A stretch of DNA of 64,000 bases from Streptomyces sp. NBC_00193 (GCF_026342735.1 NZ_JAPEMM010000001.1:3534001-3598000); one strand, 5' to 3'. Positions 24,901-34,038 are shown, counted from the first letter of the stretch. Notes: generated from the letters alone by a model not told the origin. Numbers and translations: made by a program.

Positions 24901-26121
24901 GACCTTGTCGTTCAGGTCGCTGGTGTCGAGCTGGACGTAGTAGCGCTCCAGGCCCGTCCGGGTGCGCCAGCGCTGGTAGCCGACACCGGGATCGTAGTCG
25001 TCCGCGTAGTCGTCGTAGCTGGTGGTGGTCTCGTACGCCTCCTGGACCCAGGCCCAGTGCTGGGTACCGCGGTTGGTGGGGATCCACGCCGGGTCGATGT
25101 AGACCGGGTAGGCCGTGTTGGGATCGGTGAGGAAGGACTGGTCAGGGGTCAGGGCGACCGAGTCCGTGCCGAGGTCGGCCTGCAGGCGGGTGGTCTTGGC
25201 GAAGTCGCCTGGGCCGTCACTGTCCGAGCTGGTCTTGACCGCCTCCTCGTCCCCGGTACCGGACGGCGTCTCGTCCGCGGTGACCGCCTGGGAGAAGGTG
25301 ATGGTGCCGGAGGGCTTGGCGAGCGGGACCTGGACGGGCGTGGTGGAGTCCCACATCGTGGGGGTCGGCGCCTGGAAGACCGTACGGCCCGAGGCGTCGG
25401 CGGCCTTCAGGTTTCCGGCGGCGTCGGCGGAGACGGTCAAGCCCCCGCCCTTGAGGCCTGTGATCAGCTTTGCGAGCTTCGGGTTGCTGGCGGCCTCGGC
25501 GGACTTGACGACCAGGATCTGCGAGATCCCGCCGCCCACATCGGCCGTGACCCTCAGGTCCGCACCCGGGAGGACCTCGCGGTAGACGGCACTGGATGCT
25601 TCAAGCACCGGCACGGGCAGCGGGTCCGGCCAGCTCAGCACCAACTGCTTGCCGTCCTGATCCAACGTGGCCAATGGGGCGGTGCCACCGCCGGACAGGG
25701 TCAGGCTGCTCACCGACGCTCTCGGGCGGAGGGTGCCGTCGGCTGCCTTGATCAAGGTGGCGTCCAGGTCCACCCAACCGCCGTCGCGCTTGGTGCGCAC
25801 GGGCGCGACGCTGCGGGTCAGGCCCAGGGTGCCGTCCGGATTGGCCACCACCGTGTCGGTCTCAGTCGTCACGGCCGGCACGGGAACCGGCCTACCCGTG
25901 AGCTTCGCCTCCGCGAGCGCGGCGTCCTCCGCCTGTTCCCGCTCGGTCGTCGGCCGCTCCGGCGCAGTCTCCTCGCTCCGTACAGGCGGTGTGTCCACCG
26001 CTGGTGCTGCCGCGGCGCCGGGTGCGGCGCCGACGGCGCTTATTGACAGGGCCAGTGCGACCAGCCCCGCCAGCGCGACCGGCTGTTTGGCCGGTCGTCT
26101 GGTTCTCTTTGTGCCCCCCAC
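21910..26121 (-). CDS. Giant secreted protein with DNRLRE, FG-GAP, LamG and ricin-lectin domains
   Basis: A 1403-residue protein. It has a Sec signal peptide (KQPVALAGLVALALSISAVG ... APGAAAAPA, about 1-40), a long N-terminal region, a DNRLRE-type module near 335-490 (AYPVYIDPAWIP, YYVQLDTSDL, NITWKTQP), a beta-sandwich region and FG-GAP/VCBS-like repeats (GDITGDERVDFIAP; GDATGDGLADLWARDD). A LamG/concanavalin-like domain follows (TGSFTVSAWARSQAKNVVIS; TATYDDTTGLIALYVNGTLA), then a C-terminal ricin-type beta-trefoil (NSNKCADDDQ, GQLRVVGKCV, SGRCLDLP). The GTG start has GGGAG 7 bases upstream. It is divergent from the RHS toxin gene, a common pairing in Streptomyces; it may bind surface glycans. 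Confidence 0.88.
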   Translation of the reverse strand: MGGTKRTRRPAKQPVALAGLVALALSISAVGAAPGAAAAPAVDTPPVRSEETAPERPTTEREQAEDAALAEAKLTGRPVPVPAVTTETDTVVANPDGTLGLTRSVAPVRTKRDGGWVDLDATLIKAADGTLRPRASVSSLTLSGGGTAPLATLDQDGKQLVLSWPDPLPVPVLEASSAVYREVLPGADLRVTADVGGGISQILVVKSAEAASNPKLAKLITGLKGGGLTVSADAAGNLKAADASGRTVFQAPTPTMWDSTTPVQVPLAKPSGTITFSQAVTADETPSGTGDEEAVKTSSDSDGPGDFAKTTRLQADLGTDSVALTPDQSFLTDPNTAYPVYIDPAWIPTNRGTQHWAWVQEAYETTTSYDDYADDYDPGVGYQRWRTRTGLERYYVQLDTSDLNDKVIKKASFNAIQSYAADATCSNTYNVDLHSTEPLLSNITWKTQPRDWEVLRTTSMNSAGGPGCPSSSTRGEWDVAGHLAANMWRGSVTYALFAANESSTNNGFKRFTRDKTKLPYFYIEYNRAPKNPWALAMSPAPQNPNGSGCGWVGATAYPGMSISAWTGDPDNQATSSRFMVYDLNGSGAVYDSAMIGQASGDHKVTAYPANLLDGHSYMWQVQTSDGDLGSAWVEGCRFSMDSQPPSIPVVTSAEYPPSGTLPGSTKYIGQKGNFKVAATDSLSGVLYYEWAFNSDIPVGGATRINAAADGTATIPLTPTMWGTNVLRVQSVDRAGNRSQQQTYVFYVPDNPNAKTTLGDITGDERVDFIAPADNGDLIVYPTATDPSAGGMIASTKANSPNGLGWGNGTLTTHRGGNGITRDDLWAYRSGQLRHYRTSLNEGGLQANGGLYFTEGNAGSVTRPNATACTVAATSKPCGTEYRGDWSRVKQIVAVGDVLTNPGEPLNDLLTVESTGTGSFQLILFQGGGATGSLVNPIILNPSGWDDLTLIAPGDATGDGLADLWARDDTTGDVYQYANVAGKPAALGDHTKATKIGSGVTADRYPVIGTSGDTSADGIPDLWALDNNHRLRTWNGKATSGKVTGFAGSDLMGDARISTNHWKLDEETGTAAVDMRRRNHGKLSTTGATRVAGTVAGTATQVVSLDGTSGTVTSTGSPVDTTGSFTVSAWARSQAKNVVISQDGLHASGFMIWHDADGTWRFGMSKRDDDSWDYDQTGVMNDAAKVRINEWTQLTATYDDTTGLIALYVNGTLAGTGHHPKANVWKATGSLVLGRFKNQSKPSSYWSGQISNVAVYDHSTVPSATSTTLVSAVNSNKCADDDQGSNAEGNRIYIHDCNTPPGTSQTFQILENGQLRVVGKCVTTASGGTANRTLIQLNTCNGVGGQQWLPTATSGFYNPQSGRCLDLPYARTVNGTQLELSDCNASNAQRWHASGLASPLGATS

Positions 26122-26425
26122 GGCAAAACTCCCAATGCAGTTGCGATGGTCAACAGGCCGCGAACGTTAACAGCTCCCTAAGTAGGCCTTTCAGAGCCCC
26201 CTCAATCCGGAGCAAAGAATTCCGGCTAAACGTCCGGGAATGAGCCATTCGCCTACTGGTGGTGGCCGGAAGGTCGCCTCTAGAGATGAATAGATTTCGG
26301 CCACGTTTTTAGACATTGGAAGTAAGGGCTGGGGTGGATGTCTGAATTGATCGGCATTTAGCTAATCGGAAGCAGGCGTAGGATTCATCGCCAATTGATT
26401 ATCTGGCTACCGTGGGGGGAATGTC
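26122..26425. promoter_or_regulatory. Divergent promoter region between the lectin-domain and RHS genes
   Basis: These 304 bases separate the two divergent starts. The stretch 26200-26400 is clearly richer in A+T than the surrounding genes. It must hold both promoters; no individual -35/-10 pair or operator can be fixed with confidence. Confidence 0.5.
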
Positions 26426-29400
26426 GTGCAGGCGCCACCAGAACTACGTCAAACCAGAGGGAGATCTGCGGCGAAAGGCCGCATAATCGTCGCCTCTGCT
26501 GTTGTATTTGCGCTGATCATGGGGGTCGGTACCGCAGAGGCGTCCGGCTGGAAGCCTGAGACCCCCACCTGGTCCCCAGGCGCGCTGCAGGAGACCGAAT
26601 CGGTACCCGGAAAGAATGCTCCGCAAGCGGGGGCAGAGGTTCCGGAGGTCAGCGGAGTCGAGGATTGGGCTCCGAAGGACGTGTACTGGCCTCCGGCCAC
26701 CAAGGCCGAAGTGGACCTCGGCGCCACCACGCCCGCTCCGCCGGTCGGCTCGCTCTTCACCGCTCCCGGCCCCTCTGAGGGCCCTGCCGCGCCTGCACCC
26801 GATCCGAGCCGCGTTGGTGACGCACCGGTATGGGTCGCGCCCGCCGCCGCGGAAGACGCGCCGCGCAGCGGCAAGGCCGTTGTAGAGCTCGAGGACCGCT
26901 CGGCTGCCGAGAAGGTCGGCCTGCAGGGGATGCTGGTCTCGGTCCGCCCGGGTGAGGGTGTGGCCAAGGGCGGTCCGGTCAAGGTGTCCGTGGATGTCTC
27001 GCACATCTCGGGCTCCTTCAGCGCGGACTGGCTCTCGCGCGCCCAGCTCGTCGCGCTCCCCGAGTGCGCGCTGACGACGCCCGATCGCCCGGAGTGCCGT
27101 AAGCAGACTCCGCTGGCCACGAGCAAGGACGGGGATCGGCCCGGCCTCCTCAGGGCGGAGGTCCCCCTCGCGGCACCTGAGGGCGCTGCTCAGAGCCTGA
27201 GTGCCGACGCGGGTACCTCGGGCGGGGCCACCGTCTTCGGCTTGGGAGTCAGCCCGAACGGCCCGGCCGGTAGCTTCGCGGCCACCAGCCTTGGGTCCTC
27301 CGGTTCCTGGAGCAGCGGTTCCAACACCGGTGGGTTCTCCTGGTCCTACCCCATCGGCGTGCCCGAGGGCCTGGGCGGTACGAAGCCGAGCGTCGCACTG
27401 TCCTACAGCTCCCAGGCCGTCGACGGCCGTACCGCCGCGACGAACAACCAGGCGTCCTGGATCGGTGAAGGCTGGGACTACTCGCCCGGCTTCGTGGAAC
27501 GCCGCTTCAAGCCCTGCTCCGAGGACGGCCAGGAAAACTCTGGCGATCAGTGTCAGGCCGGCGAGAACCTCACCTTCTCCATGGGCGGCAAGTCCTCCGC
27601 CCTGGTCAAGGACGACACGACCAAAGAGTGGCGGCTGGAGAACGACGACGCCTCGAAGGTCGAGCACCTGACCGGCGCCGTCAACGGTGACGACAACGGG
27701 GAGTACTGGAAGGTGACCACCACCGACGGCACCCGGTACTACTTCGGTGTGGGCCACAAGCCCGAAACCACAACCGGTCCGGCCACCAACTCCGCCTGGA
27801 CCATGCCCGTCTACGGGAATAACACGGGCGAGGACTGCCACAAGTCGACGTTCGAGGCGTCCTGGTGCAAGCAGGCCTGGCGCTGGAACCTCGACTTCGT
27901 CGTCGACACCCGCGGCGGCCTGATCACCCACACCTACAGCACCGAGAAGAACCGCTACAAGCGCGGCATCTCGGCTGCGAACCCGACGGGAACGCTCGAA
28001 GAGTACGTCCGCGGCGGCAACCTCGAGAAGATCACCTACGGCTCGAAGCTCTCCGACGCGGACACGGTCAAGCCGACCGCGCAGGTCCTCTTCGAGGTCG
28101 ATGAGCGCTGCCTTCCGGTGCCGGACGTCTTCGACTGTGCGGCGGAGAAGCTGACCGCGGCCAACAAGACGAAGTGGCCGGACGTCCCCTTCGACCAGAA
28201 GTGCGAGGCCACTGGTACCTGCGAGAACTACTCGCCGACGTTCTGGACCACGAAGCGGCTCACCAAGATCACCACGCAGGTCCTGGGCAGTGCCGGTGGG
28301 TACGAAAACGTCGACTCGTACGCGCTGACGCATCAGTTCCGCGACCCGAAGGATGGAACTGCCCCGTCTCTGTGGCTGGCTTCCGTCCGGCGGACGGGTT
28401 ACGACGGCGCGGCGACGTTCACCCTTCCGCAGGTCGTCTTCTACGGCCTTCCGCTCAACAACCGGGTCGACTCCAGCGCTGACAACCGGCCGGCGATGAA
28501 CCGGCACCGCATCGTGAAGATCAAGTCCGAGACCGGGAAGATCACCGACATCGGGTACGCCGATGCCGACTGCTCCCCCGGCGCAGGCTTGCCCACGGCG
28601 GCGGACGCCAACACCAAACGCTGCTTCCCCGTCTACTGGAACTCAGACCCCAGGAGTCCGAATAATCCGGAGCTGGACTGGTTCCACAAGTACGTCGTCG
28701 ACCAGGTCACCGAAAGGGACCCCTTCGGTGGTTCCCGTGACCAGGTGGTCCGTTATGAGTACGTCGGCGGGGCCGCCTGGCACCGCGACGACGAGGAGCT
28801 GACCGAGGACCAGTACCGGACCTGGAACCAGTTCCGCGGTTACGGACAGGTCATCACCCGCGCCGGCACCGCTCCCGATGTCGTCTCCAAGACGGCCGCC
28901 TACTACCTGCGCGGCATGGACGGCGACTTCAAGGCCGACAACAAGACCAAGCGGTCTGTCACCTTCACCGGGATCACCGGGAACACGATCAAGGACAGCA
29001 ACCACCTCGCCGGGACACTGCGCGAGCTGCAGACATTCGCCTCCGACGGCGGGGAACTCGTCTCCACCGCCCAGCACGACCCCTGGATCCCCGCGCCCAA
29101 GGCGGTGACCGCCACCCACAGCCGCGGCGCCGACCTGCCTCCTCTCACGGCCCAGATGCAGGGCACGTCCTTGTCCCAGCAGAAGGTGCTGCTCGCCGAC
29201 AAGACCTGGCGGACCACCTCGCAGGCCGTCGACTACGACGAGACCTACGGCCTGCAGAGATCGGTCCTGGACAAGGCCGACGGTCTGCCGGACATCTGCA
29301 CCACCACCTCCTACGTCCGCAACACCACCACCCGGATCGTCGACCGCGTCTCACAGGTCCTGCGTACCCAGGCCGCCTGCGGCGTGTCCGCGACCGAGGC

Positions 29401-32400
29401 GAACACCCTCGACGGCAGTCGCATCCAGTACGACAACAAGCCCTTCGGCACCCTCGACGGTCCCGGAGACCCCACCAACACCAGCGTCCTGGACCGCTTC
29501 GAGTCCGGGGTCCACAAGTACATCGCCAAGTCCACCACCGCGTACGACGCCTACGGTCGTGTCACCAGCGGCACCGACGCCGCAGGCGCCACGACGAAGA
29601 CGGCGTACACGCCGGCCGCTCCGGCCCGGGCGACGACCCTGAAGGTCACCAACGCCAAGAACTGGACGACGACCACCACCCTGCACCCCCTGCGCGGGGT
29701 CCCGGTCAAGACCGTCGACCAGAACAACCGCACCACCGAGGCGACCTACGACGAACTGGGCCGCACAACCCAGGTGTGGCTGCCGGGCCGCGCCCGCACC
29801 CAGAGCGCCAGCAAGGTGTTCACCTACGACCTGAAGCAGACCGACACCAGCTCGGTCACCACCCAGACGCTCCGCGGAAACGGGTCGTACGCCACCGCCA
29901 TCAGCATCCTCGACGCGATGGGCCAGCAGGTCCAGACCCAGTCGAATCCGCTGAAGGATGCTGAGCACGCCCGCCTGATCACCGACACCGCCTACGACAG
30001 CCGCGGCCGCGCCTCCAAGGCGAGCAGCACGTACAAAAACAATGAATCCGACCCGGTGAAGACCCGCTTCATCGCCAACGATGACATGGTGCCCGCCCAG
30101 AACGTCACCCTGTACGACGGTCTCGGCCGCCCCGTGACGAAGATCTTCGTCTCCGATGCGATCGAGCAGTGGCGCACGGGCATCGCCTACCCGGGTGCCG
30201 ACCGTATCGACACCACCCCGCCCAAGGGCGGCACAGCATCCAGCGAGATCACCGACGCCCGCGGACACAAGATCGAGCAACGCCGGTACAAGGTCGGCAC
30301 CCCCACGGGGGCGTTTGACACCACTGCCTACGGCTACGACACCGTCGGCAAGCTGGAGCGGATCACCGACCCGGCCGGCAACAACTGGACCTACGACTAC
30401 GACCTCCAAGGCCGCCAGATCAAGGCGGTAGACCCCGACAAGGGCACATCGACGACCACGTACGATGCCGCCGACCGCCCCGTATCGTCCACGGACGCCC
30501 GCGGTACCGCCATCTTTACGAGCTACGACATCCTGGGCCGTCCGACCTCCCGCAACCTGAACGCGGCCGACGGCACCAAGTTCGCTGAGTACGAGTACGA
30601 CACCCTCCTGCCCGGACTGCCGACCGGATCCACGAGCTGGGTGGCTGGCAAGCCCTGGATCCAGGAAGTCACCGGCTACGACATCGGCTACCGCCCCACC
30701 GGCACCAAGCTCACCGTCCCCACCGGCGAAGGAGCCCTCACCGGCACCTACTCCACCTCCGCCACCTACAACGCCATCAGCGGGCTAGAGGAGGAGCTGA
30801 ACCTCCCTGCGGTAGGCGGCCTGCCTGCCGAGCACCTCACCACTTTCCGCAACGACAACGGTCTCCCGCTCGCTTACGGCTCCGACACCGTCGGCTACGT
30901 CAACTACACCAGCTACAACGAACTCGGCCAGGTCCAGCGCACCACCTTCGGAAACACCCCGAACCAGGTCAGCGCCACCAACATCCAGGACAAGGCCACC
31001 GGCCGGCTCCTGCGCACCGAACTCAACAAGCAGGACCAGACCACCTCGTTCGACATCACCAGCTACACCTACACCCCCAACGGTGACGTCACCTCCGTCA
31101 CCAACACCCAGGGTGCCACCCGCGACACCCAGTGCTTCACCTACGACTACCAAGGCCGACTCACCGAGGCCTGGACCGACACCGGCAGCACGACCACCAA
31201 GCCCGGACCCAGCGTGCCCGGCATCGGCGGCTGCACCAACACGGCTCCCAGCGCTGGCGAGATCGGGGGCACGGCCCCGTACTGGCAGTCGTTCACCTAC
31301 GACGTCACCGGCAACCGCAAGACCCTGACCGACCACGACCCCGCAGGCGACGCCGCCAAGACCGCCGTCACCACCAACACCTACCCCGCGCCCGGCGCGG
31401 CGCGCCCGCACACCCCGATCTCCACCACCAGGAAGATGGGCAGCAACGGCCCGGTCACGACCAACCTCACCTACGACAAGAGCGGTAACACCCTCACCCG
31501 CCCCGACACCGGCGACGCCCCCGACACCCTCCCCGGTGACGGCGGCCCCATCCAGACCCTGACCTGGAACGCCGAAGGCAGACTCGCCACCAACACCACC
31601 AACGCGGGAACCTCCACCTACATCTACGACGCAGCCGGCAACCGCCTCGCCCGCAAGGACCCCGGCAAAACCACCCTGTACGCCGGCTGGGGCGAGCTGA
31701 CCCGCGATACCGCCACCGACAAGGTCACCGGCACCCGCTACTACGCGACCCCCGGCGGCACCACCATCGTCCGCACCTCCACCGGCAAGCTCTCCTACGT
31801 CGCGGCCGACCACCACAACACCGGCACCACCGCCATCGACGCCACCACCCTCACCATCCAACGCCGCACCACCAAGCCCTTCGGCGAAGACCGCGGCACC
31901 AAGCCAACCGCATGGCCCGGCGAACGAGGCTTCGTCGGCGGCACCCAAGACAAGTCGACCGGCCTTACCCATATCGGCGCCCGCGAATACGACTCCGCAG
32001 CGGGACGATTCCTCTCCGTCGACCCTCTGATGGTGGTTGACGACCCCCGCCAGCACAACGCCTACCAGTACGCCAACAACAGCCCCCTCACCAACTGGGA
32101 CCCCACCGGCCTCGTAACGGACGACGGCACCGGCCACGGCGAAAAGCCCGACGGCAGCCCCCCCAGCAACCCCCTCACTCCCGGCGGCAGTAACCCGAAC
32201 GGAGGAAGCGGGGATAGGAGTGGTGGCCGCCAGACCAAGATCACCAGCAGTATTTGCGGCAACGACCCAGACTGCCGAGCCTCGAAGGTGCGTCCCCCAG
32301 GACAGTCCCTCAGAGAGATCATCGTGTATAAAACCTGGTACTTGGAACGTGAATATCTTCACCGGCAGACCTGGCCGCTCGGCTGGGTACCAGGCGATGG

Positions 32401-32848
32401 AGCTGACCCAGACGGGGAATCGCTAGAAAAGCCGAACCTTGCAGAACGGACCATCTGTACCAATAATCCGGTCGAATGCACGCAGGCCAAGAATATACAG
32501 GAGTGGGCCGAGCGGCTATCCGACGCCGAATACGCCCGCACCGGCCTGAACAAGAACGCCTATCGTCACACATTGTGGCAGGCAAGGCTGACAGTTGAAC
32601 TCGGCGAGGATCGGGCCATCGTGTGGGCTGACGCCCATGAGGCCTATCTCCGGGACGGGCAGCACGCCGATCATATGGCGGACCTTTACAACAATGCGAA
32701 AGGCAGGGAAATAGGCAACAGGATATACAAGAGTCAAAACTCTCGTCTACTTCAAGTTGGAGGTCCAAACTTCACGCCTAAAATCATTTCCGAGTCCCTT
32801 GCGCAGGTAAGGTCGGGGGACTTCGCCAACACTAAGTGGTTCCAATGA
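26426..32848 (+). CDS. RHS/YD-repeat polymorphic toxin with DUF6973-like C-terminal domain
   Basis: A 2140-residue protein. It has a signal-type helix (RIIVASAVVFALIMGVGTAEA), then a region with the SpvB/TcdB-like segment FSWSYPIGVPEGLGGTKPSV and SYSSQAVDGRT. YD-type repeats fill roughly 1030-1850 (TTAYDAYGRVTSGTDAAG; YDYDLQGRQIKAVDPDKGT). The RHS core ends around 1850-1895 (AAGRFLSVDPLM, NAYQYANNSPLTNWDPTGL). The variable tip then carries NAYRHTLW, WADAHEAY and HADHMADLYNNAKGREIG, with His2048, His2071, His2080 and His2083; this matches the DUF6973 pattern seen in other RHS tips. GTG 26426 follows GGGGGGA. It probably acts outside the cell against competitors. Confidence 0.9.
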   Translation: MQAPPELRQTRGRSAAKGRIIVASAVVFALIMGVGTAEASGWKPETPTWSPGALQETESVPGKNAPQAGAEVPEVSGVEDWAPKDVYWPPATKAEVDLGATTPAPPVGSLFTAPGPSEGPAAPAPDPSRVGDAPVWVAPAAAEDAPRSGKAVVELEDRSAAEKVGLQGMLVSVRPGEGVAKGGPVKVSVDVSHISGSFSADWLSRAQLVALPECALTTPDRPECRKQTPLATSKDGDRPGLLRAEVPLAAPEGAAQSLSADAGTSGGATVFGLGVSPNGPAGSFAATSLGSSGSWSSGSNTGGFSWSYPIGVPEGLGGTKPSVALSYSSQAVDGRTAATNNQASWIGEGWDYSPGFVERRFKPCSEDGQENSGDQCQAGENLTFSMGGKSSALVKDDTTKEWRLENDDASKVEHLTGAVNGDDNGEYWKVTTTDGTRYYFGVGHKPETTTGPATNSAWTMPVYGNNTGEDCHKSTFEASWCKQAWRWNLDFVVDTRGGLITHTYSTEKNRYKRGISAANPTGTLEEYVRGGNLEKITYGSKLSDADTVKPTAQVLFEVDERCLPVPDVFDCAAEKLTAANKTKWPDVPFDQKCEATGTCENYSPTFWTTKRLTKITTQVLGSAGGYENVDSYALTHQFRDPKDGTAPSLWLASVRRTGYDGAATFTLPQVVFYGLPLNNRVDSSADNRPAMNRHRIVKIKSETGKITDIGYADADCSPGAGLPTAADANTKRCFPVYWNSDPRSPNNPELDWFHKYVVDQVTERDPFGGSRDQVVRYEYVGGAAWHRDDEELTEDQYRTWNQFRGYGQVITRAGTAPDVVSKTAAYYLRGMDGDFKADNKTKRSVTFTGITGNTIKDSNHLAGTLRELQTFASDGGELVSTAQHDPWIPAPKAVTATHSRGADLPPLTAQMQGTSLSQQKVLLADKTWRTTSQAVDYDETYGLQRSVLDKADGLPDICTTTSYVRNTTTRIVDRVSQVLRTQAACGVSATEANTLDGSRIQYDNKPFGTLDGPGDPTNTSVLDRFESGVHKYIAKSTTAYDAYGRVTSGTDAAGATTKTAYTPAAPARATTLKVTNAKNWTTTTTLHPLRGVPVKTVDQNNRTTEATYDELGRTTQVWLPGRARTQSASKVFTYDLKQTDTSSVTTQTLRGNGSYATAISILDAMGQQVQTQSNPLKDAEHARLITDTAYDSRGRASKASSTYKNNESDPVKTRFIANDDMVPAQNVTLYDGLGRPVTKIFVSDAIEQWRTGIAYPGADRIDTTPPKGGTASSEITDARGHKIEQRRYKVGTPTGAFDTTAYGYDTVGKLERITDPAGNNWTYDYDLQGRQIKAVDPDKGTSTTTYDAADRPVSSTDARGTAIFTSYDILGRPTSRNLNAADGTKFAEYEYDTLLPGLPTGSTSWVAGKPWIQEVTGYDIGYRPTGTKLTVPTGEGALTGTYSTSATYNAISGLEEELNLPAVGGLPAEHLTTFRNDNGLPLAYGSDTVGYVNYTSYNELGQVQRTTFGNTPNQVSATNIQDKATGRLLRTELNKQDQTTSFDITSYTYTPNGDVTSVTNTQGATRDTQCFTYDYQGRLTEAWTDTGSTTTKPGPSVPGIGGCTNTAPSAGEIGGTAPYWQSFTYDVTGNRKTLTDHDPAGDAAKTAVTTNTYPAPGAARPHTPISTTRKMGSNGPVTTNLTYDKSGNTLTRPDTGDAPDTLPGDGGPIQTLTWNAEGRLATNTTNAGTSTYIYDAAGNRLARKDPGKTTLYAGWGELTRDTATDKVTGTRYYATPGGTTIVRTSTGKLSYVAADHHNTGTTAIDATTLTIQRRTTKPFGEDRGTKPTAWPGERGFVGGTQDKSTGLTHIGAREYDSAAGRFLSVDPLMVVDDPRQHNAYQYANNSPLTNWDPTGLVTDDGTGHGEKPDGSPPSNPLTPGGSNPNGGSGDRSGGRQTKITSSICGNDPDCRASKVRPPGQSLREIIVYKTWYLEREYLHRQTWPLGWVPGDGADPDGESLEKPNLAERTICTNNPVECTQAKNIQEWAERLSDAEYARTGLNKNAYRHTLWQARLTVELGEDRAIVWADAHEAYLRDGQHADHMADLYNNAKGREIGNRIYKSQNSRLLQVGGPNFTPKIISESLAQVRSGDFANTKWFQ

Positions 32849-32880
32849 GGGCCTAGGTGGCAGGTGGGATAGGGAGCATC

Positions 32881-33327
32881 ATGAGTATGCGCATGCGAGG
32901 ATTCGCGTGGATTCTGGTTGGCGTGGCGGGGCTTTTTGTAGTGTTGTTGACAGTCAGCCTCATGTCCGAGAGTGAGCACCGAAAGGCCCTGAAAACCGCC
33001 GACGTGGAGGGGGTCTGGTCCTCTCCCAGTGGTGGACGCCTCACGGTCCGTGCCAGCGGCTCCGCAGAACTGGAGCTGATAACGGAGCCAGCAGGATGCG
33101 GACAGCCGGCCGGGTCAACCACTCAGGTTTATAGCGGCCCGGCATCCTGGAAATTCGATTCCTACCCTGATGAGGGGCCGGGGATCAGTTTCGACTTCCA
33201 GAACCCCACCACGGGCAAGTCGTGCAAGGCCTACCTCGTAGTCCATCCTGAAAGAAACGCTGGCAAGGGATTCCTCCAACACAATGCGGACGTACAGTAC
33301 GTTCGCTCGACTGGACGGTCAGGCTGA
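32881..33327 (+). CDS. Candidate immunity protein, membrane-anchored
   Basis: A 148-residue protein directly after the toxin gene. It has one N-terminal membrane helix (FAWILVGVAGLFVVLLTVSLM) and an outside domain rich in beta-type sequence (DVEGVWSSPSGGRLTVRASG; PASWKFDSYPDEGPGISFDF) with two cysteines. ATG 32881 is preceded by GGGAG; a GTG at 32857, 8 bases after the toxin stop, has GAGGG upstream and is an alternative. The role is inferred from position and topology only; a membrane anchor would place it where an incoming toxin acts at the envelope. Confidence 0.6.
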   Translation: MSMRMRGFAWILVGVAGLFVVLLTVSLMSESEHRKALKTADVEGVWSSPSGGRLTVRASGSAELELITEPAGCGQPAGSTTQVYSGPASWKFDSYPDEGPGISFDFQNPTTGKSCKAYLVVHPERNAGKGFLQHNADVQYVRSTGRSG

Positions 33328-33333
33328 TCGAAT

Positions 33334-33368
33334 GGGCGGCCGCAACGTGCAGCAAGGGGCGGCCGCCC
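33334..33368 (+). terminator. Terminator after the toxin-immunity pair
   Basis: GGGCGGCCGC (33334-33343) and GCGGCCGCCC (33359-33368) are perfect complements around a 15-base loop, 6 bases after the stop of the candidate immunity gene. Confidence 0.7.
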
Positions 33369-33480
33369 GGTTCGAGAGCGTCGCGGACCGATACGGACCC
33401 GGTGCTGCGTCCCCACGGAACCTATGGAGTGGCTAGCCCGCGCCGGCGGCCAGGAAATAGGCGGTGAGGGATCTAGGGAT

Positions 33481-33668
33481 ATGAATCCTTTGGATTCCCT
33501 GATTCGGGAGCATGTCAGTCATGTCGCCAAATCGGCAGGCTTCTGGAAATCTGGTCGGACTTTCTGGATGGCTGGCGATCGTCATGATTTCTGTTTCAGG
33601 TTCATGCGTTGGGCCCTGAAGCAACTGTCTTTGGCGTGGAGTTCCATGCCGTTCCTGATCCCTATTGA
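33481..33668 (+). pseudogene. Frameshifted, truncated DUF4304-type gene
   Basis: The start MNPLDSLIREHVSHVAKSAGF, followed by WKSGRTFWMAGDRHDFCFRF, resembles the N-terminus of DUF4304 proteins. Near 33607 the frame changes: a shifted frame reads GPEATVFGVEFHAVPDPY and then stops at 33666-33668, again as expected for that family. The gene is thus broken by a frameshift and cut short. DUF4304 proteins often stand beside toxin genes as putative immunity proteins. Confidence 0.6.
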
Positions 33669-33822
33669 GAGCGGGGGTAGCGGCCTGTCAGGAAGGTACC
33701 CAATTTCTCCGGCGCGTTGGTGACAGGTGAATCGCCTCACGGGCATTGGTTGCGCATCGTCCCGATGCTTGGATGCCGCTCCGGGCGCGATGGGCCTGTC
33801 GCCCTGAGGGGTTGCCTAGCTC

Positions 33823-34038
33823 ATGGCCGATAGGGCTCACCTGCTGGAAGTCGTATGCTCCCGAAATGCGCCTCTCGTGAAACGCGTGTCGCCTATTCTT
33901 CGAGAGATCACGCTTCGGATCGATGACATCTCAGCACCTGAACTCGCTGCTCTCCTGACGGAGGCCGAGGCGTCAGGAGCACCGGTTGGGTTGGTCGATT
34001 GGGGGCACGGAAGGCGCAAGGCCCGTGAGCAAGGCTGA
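33823..34038 (+). CDS. Hypothetical small protein
   Basis: A 71-residue frame (MADRAHLLEVVCSRNAPLVK; ISAPELAALLTEAEASGAPV) that I do not recognise. It has only a weak Shine-Dalgarno sequence (GAGGGG, 11 bases away), and codon choice is less GC-biased than in neighbouring core genes. It could be a real small gene or a leftover piece of a larger one. Confidence 0.35.
   Translation: MADRAHLLEVVCSRNAPLVKRVSPILREITLRIDDISAPELAALLTEAEASGAPVGLVDWGHGRRKAREQG

Noticed and set aside
29500..31900. Repeated short motifs in the RHS gene as a CRISPR-like or tandem DNA repeat
   Set aside because: The repeats are at protein level (YD repeats), vary at DNA level and follow the codon frame.
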